From assembly GCA_023138875.1 (NCBI GenBank), contig JAGLOO010000009.1:62001-126000 (forward strand): DNA of 64,000 bases. The letters are read 5' to 3'. Shown here piece by piece: positions 26,315 to 35,032 of this stretch (positions are counted from its first letter, which is position 1; each line of letters begins with the position of its first letter). The translations under genes were made by a program, and so were the position numbers. This stretch comes from Bacteroidales bacterium. GTDB lineage: Bacteria; Bacteroidota; Bacteroidia; Bacteroidales; GCA-2748055. Under the pieces are notes generated by a model that searched no databases, was not told where the DNA came from, and saw only the letters and a list, made by a program, of their open reading frames with translations.

Positions 26315-27066
26315 TAAAAAGAGTATTAAAAATATTGGTCTGGATATTGATTGCTGCATGGTTTGTGGTGATGATGGGATTCGTCTCCGGAGAAGCCGAT
26401 AAAGTACTCTGTAACCGCATCGAAGTGATCCTTTCCGACACGGTCCATAACCGGTTTATTACCCGGAGTGATGTTCGAGCCATGCTGGAGGCTACTGATA
26501 TGCATCTCCAGGGATATCCGCTGGCTGAGATTAACACCAGGACCCTGGAAAAAGAGCTGGAGCAAAATCCATACATCAGGAATGCAGAAATCAGCAAGGA
26601 TATATCAGGAAGAATGGAAGTCCAGGTTGAGCAGCGGGTACCCTTGATCCGGATCATGCCCGATGGTAAAAATGGATATTATCTTGATACGGAAGGCATC
26701 ATGCTTCCCCTTTCAGACCGGTTTACCCCTTTTATCCTGCTGGCTTCGGGCAACATTCCTTATCCGGGCAGGGATGGTGAACCAGGTGCAAGGTTAAAAG
26801 AGATCTACCGGTTCAGCAGCTATCTGGCTGAATGTGAATTCTGGAGAGACCAGATTGTTCAGATCTATGTGAACCGGGAGGGAGAGTACGAATTAATCCC
26901 ACGGGTGGGTGCACACCACATCCTTATGGGCAGCATGGACGAATGGAAAAAGAAGCTGAAAAATCTGGAGTTGCTCTACCGGCAGGGACTCTCCAGGTAT
27001 GGCTGGAATACATATGGAACCATCAACTTAAAATATACAAATCAAGTAATATGTACTAAACGTTAA
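26311..27066 (+). CDS. ftsQ: Cell division protein FtsQ (DivIB)
   Basis: The 251-residue bitopic protein has one N-terminal membrane helix (ILVWILIAAWFVVMMGFV) and a POTRA-like extracytoplasmic domain: ITRSDVRAMLEAT, NTRTLEKELEQNPYIRNAE, then ISGRMEVQVEQRVPLIRI. A beta domain follows (YYLDTEGIMLPLSDRF). FtsQ links early and late division proteins through FtsL/FtsB. The ATG at 26311 overlaps the murC stop as ATGA, and ftsA starts four bases after its stop. Confidence 0.9.
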   Translation: MIKRVLKILVWILIAAWFVVMMGFVSGEADKVLCNRIEVILSDTVHNRFITRSDVRAMLEATDMHLQGYPLAEINTRTLEKELEQNPYIRNAEISKDISGRMEVQVEQRVPLIRIMPDGKNGYYLDTEGIMLPLSDRFTPFILLASGNIPYPGRDGEPGARLKEIYRFSSYLAECEFWRDQIVQIYVNREGEYELIPRVGAHHILMGSMDEWKKKLKNLELLYRQGLSRYGWNTYGTINLKYTNQVICTKR

Positions 27067-27070
27067 GACT

Positions 27071-28396
27071 ATGGCAACAAACGAAAAAATCGTAGCTGCG
27101 GTGGATATTGGCACGACCAAGATCGTCAGTATTGTGGGACGGCTGAATGAACAGGGCAGACTTGAGGTCCTGGGCATCAGCCAGGCCGCTTCAAAAGGCG
27201 TCAAGCGCGGGGTCGTTCTGAATATCGAAGAGACCGTCAATGCGATCCAGACCACTTCATCCGAAGCGAAAGAGCAATCGGGGATCAATTTCAATGAGGT
27301 GTTTGTAGGGATCGCAGGACAGCATATCAAATCTGTCCGGAACAGGGGATATATTAACAGGGATTCTTATGATGATGAGATTACCCGTGACGACCTCCAA
27401 CATCTGATCGATGACATGTACAAGATCCCGGTAGATGTGGGTGAGGAGATCATCCATGTATTACCGCAGAGCTACATCGTGGACAATGAAACCGGTGTAA
27501 AAAACCCGGTGGGCATGTTCGGGAAACGGCTGGAGGCCAACTTTCATATTGTGATTGGCCAGATCTCCTCGGCCAGAAACATTGAGAAGTGTATCAACAG
27601 GGTAGGTCTGGAGGCGAAACAGCTTGTACTTGAGCCACTTGCATCCAGCGCCGCTGTTCTCACCGAGGATGAAAAGGAGGCCGGGGTAGCCCTGGTGGAC
27701 ATCGGAGGTGGTACAACCGATGTGGCAGTTTACTACGATGACGTGATCAGGCATACGGCAGTCATCCCCTTTGGTGGAAATGTGATCACAAGGGATATCA
27801 AGGAAGGCTGTGCCATCCTGCAGCGGCAGGCTGAGTCATTGAAGATCCAGTTCGGGTCTGCACTGGGCGACCTGGCCCAGGAAGACAAGGTGGTGACCAT
27901 TCCCGGCATCTCAGGACGGGATCCCAAAGAGATCAGCTTCAGGAGCCTGGCCCACATCATCCAATCCCGTATGGAAGAGATCATTGATGCGGTCAGTTAT
28001 GAAATTGAGAACTCGGGTTACATGGATAAATTGAGTGCAGGAATCGTACTCACCGGCGGCGGATCAATGCTGAAGCACCTGAACCAGCTTGTGAAATTCA
28101 AAACCGGGATGGATGTGCGCATTGGATTCCCGGGAGAAAAGATGGCTGCCGATGCTTCCGATGAGGTCAATCAGCCCATGTTCGCCACTTCGGTGGGCCT
28201 GTTGTTAAAAGGCCTTGAGTACTACCATGAGAGGCAGGAAGAGATGGTCATTGATGAGACCAGGGAGGTGGAAGAAACCGTGGAAGAGACCGGGGAGATC
28301 AAGAGAGTAAAAAAGGGAATCAAAGGTGGGAAGATCCTGGAAAACCTGAAGAACACCCTCAGCGATATATTTGACGAGAGTGATGTGAAAATGTAG
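27071..28396 (+). CDS. ftsA: Cell division protein FtsA
   Basis: The 441-residue actin-fold ATPase anchors FtsZ to the membrane. It begins EKIVAAVDIGTTKIVSIVG (phosphate-1 motif). The SHS2/1C domain lies around residues 80-165. ALVDIGGGTTDVAVYYDD is the phosphate-2 motif and GIVLTGGGSMLKHLNQL the adenosine motif. The C-terminal tail (GGKILENLKNTLSDIF) is a candidate amphipathic membrane-targeting helix, preceded by a Glu/Thr-rich linker. The gene stands directly upstream of ftsZ with a 14-base gap. Confidence 0.96.
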   Translation: MATNEKIVAAVDIGTTKIVSIVGRLNEQGRLEVLGISQAASKGVKRGVVLNIEETVNAIQTTSSEAKEQSGINFNEVFVGIAGQHIKSVRNRGYINRDSYDDEITRDDLQHLIDDMYKIPVDVGEEIIHVLPQSYIVDNETGVKNPVGMFGKRLEANFHIVIGQISSARNIEKCINRVGLEAKQLVLEPLASSAAVLTEDEKEAGVALVDIGGGTTDVAVYYDDVIRHTAVIPFGGNVITRDIKEGCAILQRQAESLKIQFGSALGDLAQEDKVVTIPGISGRDPKEISFRSLAHIIQSRMEEIIDAVSYEIENSGYMDKLSAGIVLTGGGSMLKHLNQLVKFKTGMDVRIGFPGEKMAADASDEVNQPMFATSVGLLLKGLEYYHERQEEMVIDETREVEETVEETGEIKRVKKGIKGGKILENLKNTLSDIFDESDVKM

Positions 28397-28410
28397 CAAA
28401 ACAGACTACC

Positions 28411-29844
28411 ATGGAAGATTTAATGAATTTTGATCTGCCGCCCGAGCGGTCATCCATCATCAAAGTAATAGGAGTTGGAGGGGGTGGCTGCAATGCGGTG
28501 AATCAGATGTACCGGAAAGGCATCAAGGATGTAAATTTTGTGGTTTGCAATACCGATGCCCAGGCATTGCATAACAGTCCGGTTGCAATAAAGTTGCAGC
28601 TGGGGGATGTTCTGACCGAGGGAAGGGGTGCCGGTAGCAGGGCTGAAATTGGAAGAGAGGCAGCCATGGAAAGCTTCGATAGGATCAAAGAGGTCCTGTC
28701 CAGCAATACAAACATGGTTTTTATCACCGCCGGAATGGGTGGCGGAACGGGTACCGGGGCGGCGCCAGTCATTGCCAGGGCCGCAAAAGAAATGGGAATA
28801 CTGACAGTTGCCATAGTCACCATTCCATTTCGTTTTGAGGGTCCCGAGCGGATCGACCAGGCCATCAATGGAATTAATGAGCTGAAGGACCATGTGGATT
28901 CATTGCTGGTCATCAACAATGAAAAACTCCGGGAGATCTATGGGAACCTGAGGGTGAGTAACGCATTCGAGAAAGCGGATGATGTGCTGTCCATTGCAGC
29001 CAAGGGCATAGCTGAGATCATCACTGTACATGGTTATATCAACGTGGATTTTGCTGATGTACAGACCGTGATGTACAACAGCGGTGTGGCCATCATGGGA
29101 TCGGCCACTGCTTCCGGTGAGAACCGGGCACAGCAGGCCATTGCTGCCGCACTCACCTCACCCCTGTTGAACAACAACGAAATCGAAGGGGCCAGGAGTG
29201 TTCTGCTCAACATAACCTCAGGGTCCGAGGAGATCACCATGGATGAGATCTCCGAGATCACCGATTACGTGGTTAGTGCAGCTTCCCGGGAGACTACCCT
29301 CATCTGGGGCATGGGGAATGATGAATCGCTGGGTGACCAGATCAGTGTGACCATTATCGCCACCGGATTCAAAATGAACAGCATTCCTGAACTTTATGTG
29401 GGAAAGAAACAGAAGCATTTTGTGCCTCTGCGTGATCCTGGCCAGGATTCCTCGGGCAAGAATCCCCGTTCCAACGTGATGCCCCATCAGAAATCCCTGG
29501 AATTTGATGTAAGGGACAGAGAGAATGCGGAAGAGTACATCCTCATGGAGCAGTCCAAGGACACCCCGGAGGAGAAGGAAAAGAAGATGGCAGAACGGGT
29601 GCGGAACCTGAAGGAAACCCATGAAAAGCTGAGGGAACGCGGCTATCTGTCCGGCTCTGGAAACGATGAGATCGAGGAGCTGGAAAATGTCCCGGCCTAT
29701 GTTCGGAAGAAGATCCCTATCGACCAGCAAAAACACTCGGAGGGCCAGGAAGTATCACGCTATCGCTTAACCGATGAGGGCGAAGGCGATGAGGGTCCCA
29801 AACTCAGACCCGATAACTCCTACCTGCACGATAATGTAGACTGA
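28411..29844 (+). CDS. ftsZ: Cell division GTPase FtsZ
   Basis: The 477-residue tubulin homologue forms the division ring. The GTPase core spans about residues 15-325, with IGVGGGGCNAVNQMY, the G-box GGGTGTG at 110-116, and the T7-loop region NVDFADVQTVM. A long charged linker follows. The FtsA-binding-type peptide (ENVPAYVRKK) is not at the end: about 40 more residues follow, ending NSYLHDNVD. I recognise this tail as a conserved Bacteroidota extension. The stop codon falls at the start of the left arm of a large palindrome containing a terminator, so ftsZ ends the cluster. Confidence 0.97.
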   Translation: MEDLMNFDLPPERSSIIKVIGVGGGGCNAVNQMYRKGIKDVNFVVCNTDAQALHNSPVAIKLQLGDVLTEGRGAGSRAEIGREAAMESFDRIKEVLSSNTNMVFITAGMGGGTGTGAAPVIARAAKEMGILTVAIVTIPFRFEGPERIDQAINGINELKDHVDSLLVINNEKLREIYGNLRVSNAFEKADDVLSIAAKGIAEIITVHGYINVDFADVQTVMYNSGVAIMGSATASGENRAQQAIAAALTSPLLNNNEIEGARSVLLNITSGSEEITMDEISEITDYVVSAASRETTLIWGMGNDESLGDQISVTIIATGFKMNSIPELYVGKKQKHFVPLRDPGQDSSGKNPRSNVMPHQKSLEFDVRDRENAEEYILMEQSKDTPEEKEKKMAERVRNLKETHEKLRERGYLSGSGNDEIEELENVPAYVRKKIPIDQQKHSEGQEVSRYRLTDEGEGDEGPKLRPDNSYLHDNVD

Positions 29845-29925
29845 TTTGAAGGGATTGTCAAACGGTACTACATAACTCACTACGTTCCGTGATGTCAGGT
29901 ACCTTTTTTACAATCCCTTCAAATC
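29843..29925 (+). terminator. Large palindrome with nested terminator closing the dcw cluster
   Basis: Outer arms GATTTGAAGGGATTGT (29843-29858) and its exact complement (29910-29925) are 16 bp and perfect. Between them an inner imperfect hairpin pairs GGTAC (29864-29868) with GTACC (29899-29903), followed at once by TTTTTT (29904-29909), the form of a rho-independent terminator. The loop centre is TACGTTCC flanked by CTCAC/GTGAT. The ftsZ stop codon lies in and beside the left arm. Forming the outer stem would sequester the T-run, so this may be more than a simple terminator. The rest of the gap to 30048 is AT-rich with no clear feature. Confidence 0.7.
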
Positions 29926-30048
29926 CTGACAAGGTTGTTTTTATAATATCCGCTTCAGGGTATAAAATCCAAATCATTTTGTATTATTTTTAGACTATAA
30001 TTAATAAGCTCTTTAATTCGTTTCTCATTCCTTACATAGATCCAAGAC

Positions 30049-31164
30049 ATGTTTTCGCGTGAAGTCAACATACTTATCATTGATAATAATTCACCTTTTG
30101 TCCTTCCATTGCTCAGAAGCTTTTCCGGTTACCGGAATATACATCTGGATGTTTTGCTTTGTTCTGATAGGAAACCCCAGCTATTCAGCTATTCCAGGTA
30201 CCTCAGGAAAATCTACCAGATCAGTGTGTTAAATAAAGATAACTTTGAGGAAGTTGTTGCAGAAACAGTGAGAAAATCGAACGCTGACTTGGTCATTCCC
30301 ACCATGGAGTGGATTTCCGAACTCCTATACCTGAACAGAGCGCTACTTGAAAAAGTTGTCAAGATACATCCGGTCCCCGAACCGGCCACGCTTGAAATCA
30401 CCGGTAATAAATGGAACCTGAATCAGTGGCTTGAAAAGAATGATTTTCCTCACGCTGTTACAGCAAGGATCTACAATAATTGGTCTGGGGGGTATCCTGT
30501 TCTCATAAAACCTGTCAGGGGAATAGGCGGAGAGGGAATAAAGCAAATAAATAATTCCGATGAACTGAAGTCCGCAATCGGTGGGTATGATATAGGCGAT
30601 GATGGTTATTTCCTTCAGGAGTACCTGCAGGGATATGATATTGATTTAAGTTTATTTGCGATCAATGGGAAAATCCTGTTCCATACCATTCACCGCGGAA
30701 TTATATTCAGACCGTTGATTTATTCAAAAGGCATCGAATTCATAAAAAACAGTGATTTTTTCACACTGAACGAGACGATTATCCATAAATTGAATTTTAC
30801 CGGGATTGCAAATCTTGATTTCAGGTATGACAATGAAAGGAAAGAATATGTACTGATTGATTTTAATGCCAGGTACTGGAGCTCAGTCCAGGGATCCCGT
30901 GCCATGGGTGTCAATTTCCCTCTTCTTGCCACAGCCTTCAGCCTCGGAATCCCTTTTGAATACCCTGATTACAGGACAGGGCATTATTATTTCACCACAA
31001 CCGCCTTCAAGACCTTGCTGAAAAACCTGTTCTCTAATCGGAGATATCCGATCAATCTCAGGGACACCCAGCTCAAGTATATTTACAAGGATCCTCTGCC
31101 GGAGTTTATCTACCTTATTCAACAGTTTTTCAAACCGATTCGCCACCTGATCCAGGGATCCTGA
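30049..31164 (+). CDS. ATP-grasp domain protein of unknown substrate
   Basis: The 371-residue protein has an N-terminal Rossmann-like pre-ATP-grasp domain (VNILIIDNNSPFVLPLL) and an ATP-grasp fold: GYPVLIKPVRGIGGEGIKQI, FLQEYLQGYDIDLSLF and the metal-binding YVLIDFNARYWSS. It resembles carbamoyl-phosphate-synthase-like or PylC-like ligases, which join a carboxylate to an amine. No partner genes flank it. It sits alone between ftsZ and ppiD and is bounded by palindromic elements on both sides. By eye it is more AT-rich than the dcw genes, which suggests later insertion. The C-terminal 60 residues are basic and aromatic and may touch the membrane. Confidence 0.78.
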   Translation: MFSREVNILIIDNNSPFVLPLLRSFSGYRNIHLDVLLCSDRKPQLFSYSRYLRKIYQISVLNKDNFEEVVAETVRKSNADLVIPTMEWISELLYLNRALLEKVVKIHPVPEPATLEITGNKWNLNQWLEKNDFPHAVTARIYNNWSGGYPVLIKPVRGIGGEGIKQINNSDELKSAIGGYDIGDDGYFLQEYLQGYDIDLSLFAINGKILFHTIHRGIIFRPLIYSKGIEFIKNSDFFTLNETIIHKLNFTGIANLDFRYDNERKEYVLIDFNARYWSSVQGSRAMGVNFPLLATAFSLGIPFEYPDYRTGHYYFTTTAFKTLLKNLFSNRRYPINLRDTQLKYIYKDPLPEFIYLIQQFFKPIRHLIQGS

Positions 31165-31173
31165 AGATAAAAA

Positions 31174-31199
31174 AAAGGGCACCGTTTGTGGCGCCCTTT
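31174..31199 (-). terminator. Rho-independent terminator (bidirectional form) between ATP-grasp and ppiD
   Basis: AAAGGGCACC and GGCGCCCTTT form a 10-bp stem with one A-C mismatch around GTTTGT. Eight A residues (31169-31176) precede and overlap the stem, so the minus-strand transcript, coming from ppiD, ends in a strong U8 tract. It may also stop the ATP-grasp transcript, although no T-run follows on the plus strand. Confidence 0.75.
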
Positions 31200-31221
31200 C
31201 ATAATTATATTTAGACTTGCT

Positions 31222-31308
31222 TTAGCGAGCATTTATAAGGCGGAGCAGCCTGGCATTTTTTTGCGAAGCAAAATAAGCACGCTGCGAAATTATAAATGCG
31301 AGCGCTAA
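31222..31308. repeat. Palindromic intergenic element A
   Basis: The left arm (31222-31238, TTAGCGAGCATTTATAA) and right arm (31290-31308) are near-perfect inverted copies differing by a two-base gap and one substitution. Inside lies a terminal hairpin TTTTGC-GAA-GCAAAA. On the minus strand the interior contains CTTCGCAAAAA then CCAGGCTGC, shared with element B at 35640-35700. The right arm overlaps the ppiD stop codon. No terminal target duplication or ORF is visible. Confidence 0.6.
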
Positions 31309-33461
31309 TTGTAGAAGAGTTCTAAGCGATTATCCTCCACATTGGCTGCATCCAGCAGGGCATTGTAGGCCTCATAATTGCTCCTGGATTCCATGGAATA
31401 CTTGAGCCTCGATTTAATGGCCGGATCCACAGTTTCTTCAACGGGCGGCTCGGTGCGGTTGGTTACTGCAACCACGAATACACCGCTCTCTCCGATCATG
31501 GGTTCAGAAATCTGGTCCACGGGAAGGTACATGGAAGCACCTACGATATATGGTTCAAGTCCCACACCTGAAACATAGGTGTTGGCAAATTTCACCTGGG
31601 TGGCTTCTCCTACAATCTCATTATTGTCGATGCCATATTGTGAAAGGTCCGAAACACCTGAAAGCTCCTCATTTAATAGTTCCACAAGTTTTTCAGCTTT
31701 CTTTTCCTTTTTCACTGCCAGTTCGATCTGTGCCCTTATCTGGTTTATTTCAGCATATCCATCCTCTTTTGCCTCTGTGAGTACGGCTATAATGTATTTC
31801 TCGTCACCCTGACTGAAAATATTACTTACACTGTTGACATCAGCTGAATAGGCCCATTTGGTTATACGTACGGGTTCTTCGATACCCGGGATGGTCTGTT
31901 GATCCTTGCTGATGTTGGGAGCAAATCTGGGATCAAGCCCAAATTCGCGGGCCTGTTCGGTGAATTTTTCCAGATCAGTGGACTTGGCCCTGAATTTAAC
32001 TGCCCGGTTGTAGTAGTCCTGGTTGGTTTCATCGCTGGCGTAAATGTTCCTGACGATGGTGGCCACCTGCATTTTGCGAACTGGTCGACCCTGATCTTCG
32101 ATCCTGATAATATGGGTGCCGAACTGAGTCTCTGCTGTGACCAGATCGCCACTTCTATTCTCAAAACAGGCGTTGTTGAATTCAGTAACCATGTTTCCCT
32201 CTGTAAACCAGCCCAGATCGCCCCCGATGGCACGGTTGCTTTCATCTGCTGAATACTCAAGGGCAATCTGGTTAAAACTACCTCCATTTTGGATCACTCC
32301 TTTGAGGCTGTCGGCCAGGTTGCTGATCGCTTCCCTGTTGCCGCCGAAAGCCTGGAAGGAAAGCAGAATATGTCTTACCCTTACAGAGTCGGGACGCATC
32401 TGAACGTTATGAGCACGGGCCAGTTTGAAAGCCTCTTCATCCCTGAAAGGCCCAAAGATCAATTCATCGGATGCATTGAAAACTGAATCCCTGATGATTG
32501 CCGGGATCTCCTCATACGTGTAAAACCTTGTATCGAAGGGTTCGTCGGAAGTTCCGTTCACATACCTTGGTACTTCATCACCGGAAGCACGGGAAAATTC
32601 TGCCCTGGTCTGTGAGGTCCAGTACCGGGCATTTTCCACATCCTTTTCACTGGGTTCCACCTCAAATACCACATACTGGAAGGTTCTCGAGGCTACCTGC
32701 TTAAAGGATTCTTTATTTTGCTTGTAGTATTGTTTCAGATCCGACTCTGTGAAAGAGATATCTTCGTCAGCTACTTCGGAAAAGGATTTTGAAATAAATG
32801 AAAAATCTGTACTTTTCCCGGTCTCGGTCACATAATCTTTCAGATCCAGTGAGGAGGGTTGGAATCCCTTCCTTACCATGCTAAAATATTTCTGATTCAT
32901 CTTTTCATCCACGATCTCCTTTTCGATAAAAAGCCAGCGCTTCTTCTCCTGAGCAAACTGTGGATTATCCAGTGCATTGAAATAGTTGGTCATTACCGAA
33001 CGGTTCAGTTGCCCGGTTTCCGGATTGGAAAACATTTGACGTACGATGGGATGAGGTTCATTCATTGCAGGATTTCTGCTTAAACCCATGGTCTGGTCAC
33101 CCGTTACCATGGTTTTTAATTCGTCTGCGCTGACATATATACCCAGTTTCTGGTAAGCTTGATCCATGATGGTTTCTCTAACAAGCCTTCTCCATGTCTC
33201 CTGCTGGATCTGTTGCTCGATCTCGGAATCCAGTGACTGACCGCCTGCATTGAGCTGGTAAAATTCACGGAGGCTCTTTTCCCGATTGAGATAATCCTGT
33301 ACCCCTACCGCTTTCCCGTTTATTTCAGCAACTGCTTTCTTACCGAGGGTAGGAGCCCCCGATCCCATCAAATCGCCGAGAATAAATGCAAAAAGTGCCA
33401 GTCCGATAACGACGGCTATCAGTAATCCCGCTTTGTTTCTAATATTCTGTAATGTGGCCAT
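31305..33461 (-). CDS. Membrane-anchored periplasmic peptidyl-prolyl isomerase PpiD/SurA-like
   Basis: The 718-residue protein has one N-terminal membrane anchor (AGLLIAVVIGLALFAFILGDL) and a SurA_N-like chaperone region. A parvulin (PpiC) domain lies at about residues 355-460 (VRVRHILLSFQAFGG, GGDLGWFTEGNMVTEFN, TQFGTHIIRIED), and a second, degenerate chaperone half follows. Architecture and length match PpiD, which helps fold outer-membrane proteins leaving the Sec channel. It is the last gene of the lptC-corC-ppiD minus-strand group, 104 bases from corC. A TAGGTTTA sequence, one base from the -7 consensus, lies in that gap, so it may also have its own promoter. Confidence 0.92.
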   Translation of the reverse strand: MATLQNIRNKAGLLIAVVIGLALFAFILGDLMGSGAPTLGKKAVAEINGKAVGVQDYLNREKSLREFYQLNAGGQSLDSEIEQQIQQETWRRLVRETIMDQAYQKLGIYVSADELKTMVTGDQTMGLSRNPAMNEPHPIVRQMFSNPETGQLNRSVMTNYFNALDNPQFAQEKKRWLFIEKEIVDEKMNQKYFSMVRKGFQPSSLDLKDYVTETGKSTDFSFISKSFSEVADEDISFTESDLKQYYKQNKESFKQVASRTFQYVVFEVEPSEKDVENARYWTSQTRAEFSRASGDEVPRYVNGTSDEPFDTRFYTYEEIPAIIRDSVFNASDELIFGPFRDEEAFKLARAHNVQMRPDSVRVRHILLSFQAFGGNREAISNLADSLKGVIQNGGSFNQIALEYSADESNRAIGGDLGWFTEGNMVTEFNNACFENRSGDLVTAETQFGTHIIRIEDQGRPVRKMQVATIVRNIYASDETNQDYYNRAVKFRAKSTDLEKFTEQAREFGLDPRFAPNISKDQQTIPGIEEPVRITKWAYSADVNSVSNIFSQGDEKYIIAVLTEAKEDGYAEINQIRAQIELAVKKEKKAEKLVELLNEELSGVSDLSQYGIDNNEIVGEATQVKFANTYVSGVGLEPYIVGASMYLPVDQISEPMIGESGVFVVAVTNRTEPPVEETVDPAIKSRLKYSMESRSNYEAYNALLDAANVEDNRLELFYN

Positions 33462-33565
33462 TTATTAATAATGATTAAACCTATGTGAGTTCCTTAAAAT
33501 TTGAGCGTACGAATATAGTAATAATTAGAGGTTTAATAAAAATAGCATGAACGAAATTCAACTTG

Positions 33566-34843
33566 TTAGGAATGGATCACTTTCAGCTCTACCTCTTCAA
33601 TGCGGTTTGAGCTTACATCGGTAATGGTTATCAGGAAGTTATCAAGTTCTAACGTGGTCTCTTTTTCGGGGATGTTTTCGTAATGGTAGATGATGTACCC
33701 TGCCAGGGTATCATATTCTTCCGAGTTGGGGATGGTCAGGAAATATTTGTCATTGAGGTAATCAATCTCATGTCTGCCTGAAAGCAGGTAGTGATTTTCG
33801 TCCAGCAACTTTTCTATCAGGTCGCTGGTGTCATGTTCATCTTCGATCTCACCGAAGATCTCTTCGATGATGTCCTCAGTGGTAATTAAGCCTGATGTTC
33901 CCCCGAACTCATCCACCACCAGTGCAATACTTTTTCCCTCCTTAATGAATCCGGTCAGCAGTTTATTAACGGGCAGTGTCTCAGGTACGATGTGGATGGG
34001 TTTCAGTTGCGATTTGATTTGAGCGGGTTTTTTGTAAAGATCCTTTGAGTTGACATACCCGATTATATTATCAATAGTGTCGCTGTAAATGAGGATCCTG
34101 CTGAGACCGGTTTCAATAAACCGATGTGTCAGATCATCCAGCGAAGCATCAATTTCGAGTGCGATCACCTCGGTCCGGGGGATCATGCAATCCCGAACTT
34201 TCAAGCTGGAAAACTCAAGGGTATTCTTAAAGATTATCAAGTCTTCGATCTCCTCGCTGCCGGTTTTTTGCTCGGGCTGGACAGTGGTAAGAAAATGGTT
34301 CAGATCCACCTTGCTGAACACCGGCTCAGCCGTTTCTGTATTGGGTCGGACCCGAAGCAGGTATTTCATGGTAAAATTGGAAATACCGATCGTAAGCAGC
34401 GTAATGGGATAAAGGATCACGTAAAAAGCCATGATGGGTACACTGAGCAGGCGTAGAAAATTGTTTGGATTGAGCCTGAACAGGGTTTTGGGTAAGAATT
34501 CGGCTGTGAGCAGGATAATTAATGTGGAGACCAGGGTCTGGATTAGCAACAGGGCTGCATCGGAGTTACCTCCAAGCAGGGTCTTAATGGGTTCCTCCAG
34601 CAGCATGGCGAAGGCGATCCCGTAAATAACCAGCGCAAAGTTATTTCCCACCAGCATGGTAGCAATGTATTTGGAAGGGTGTTTGGAGAAAAAGCTGACA
34701 ATGCGGGCAAAAATCTTCTTTTGTTTCTTATCGATTTCAATCCTCAGTTTGTTGGCCGAAATAAAGGCAATTTCCATTCCTGAAAAGAATGCCGAAAAGA
34801 GGATGGAGATCAGAATAAGGAAGATCAGTATAATGTTTGACAT
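33566..34843 (-). CDS. CorC/HlyC-family CNNM-type membrane protein
   Basis: The 425-residue protein has an N-terminal DUF21 (CNNM) membrane domain with about four helices (IILIFLILISILFSAFFSGM onward). A CBS-domain pair follows at about 200-320 (VRDCMIPRTEVIAL, GYVNSKDLYKK, IALVVDEFGGTSGLIT) and a C-terminal CorC_HlyC domain. Family members are implicated in magnesium or cobalt homeostasis; the hemolysin name is historical. The GldE gliding protein has the same architecture, but none of its usual neighbours (gldD, ssb, mutY) is here. It starts three bases after the small membrane protein gene. Confidence 0.9.
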   Translation of the reverse strand: MSNIILIFLILISILFSAFFSGMEIAFISANKLRIEIDKKQKKIFARIVSFFSKHPSKYIATMLVGNNFALVIYGIAFAMLLEEPIKTLLGGNSDAALLLIQTLVSTLIILLTAEFLPKTLFRLNPNNFLRLLSVPIMAFYVILYPITLLTIGISNFTMKYLLRVRPNTETAEPVFSKVDLNHFLTTVQPEQKTGSEEIEDLIIFKNTLEFSSLKVRDCMIPRTEVIALEIDASLDDLTHRFIETGLSRILIYSDTIDNIIGYVNSKDLYKKPAQIKSQLKPIHIVPETLPVNKLLTGFIKEGKSIALVVDEFGGTSGLITTEDIIEEIFGEIEDEHDTSDLIEKLLDENHYLLSGRHEIDYLNDKYFLTIPNSEEYDTLAGYIIYHYENIPEKETTLELDNFLITITDVSSNRIEEVELKVIHS

Positions 34844-34846
34844 GGT

Positions 34847-35032
34847 TTATCGGCGTGAAATTCGCATTCTTCTTCTGAAAAAATACATGATAAAGGCGAG
34901 AATTGAAAACAGATAGTAGTACCAGCCCCCTTTGATTCCATTGCTCATAGTTACATCTACAGCGATGAAAAGCATGAGTCCACCCAGTACAAACCAGACC
35001 ACTTCAAATATGCCCGAAACACTATTCTTCAT
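34847..35032 (-). CDS. Small two-helix membrane protein
   Basis: The 61-residue protein MKNSVSGIFEVVWF... has two hydrophobic helices (about 9-28 and 36-51) and a very basic tail (RRRMRISRR). It overlaps the lptC 3' end by 11 bases and is followed by corC after three bases, so it is embedded in a coupled operon. I do not know a named family. The basic C-terminus after helix 2 predicts a cytoplasmic tail by the positive-inside rule. Its size and compact packing between LptC and CorC support a real gene. Confidence 0.75.
   Translation of the reverse strand: MKNSVSGIFEVVWFVLGGLMLFIAVDVTMSNGIKGGWYYYLFSILAFIMYFFRRRMRISRR

Noticed and set aside
31174-31308. Insertion sequence ends flanking the ATP-grasp gene
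   Set aside because: No transposase, no matching terminal inverted repeats at both sides and no target-site duplication; the palindromes differ from each other.
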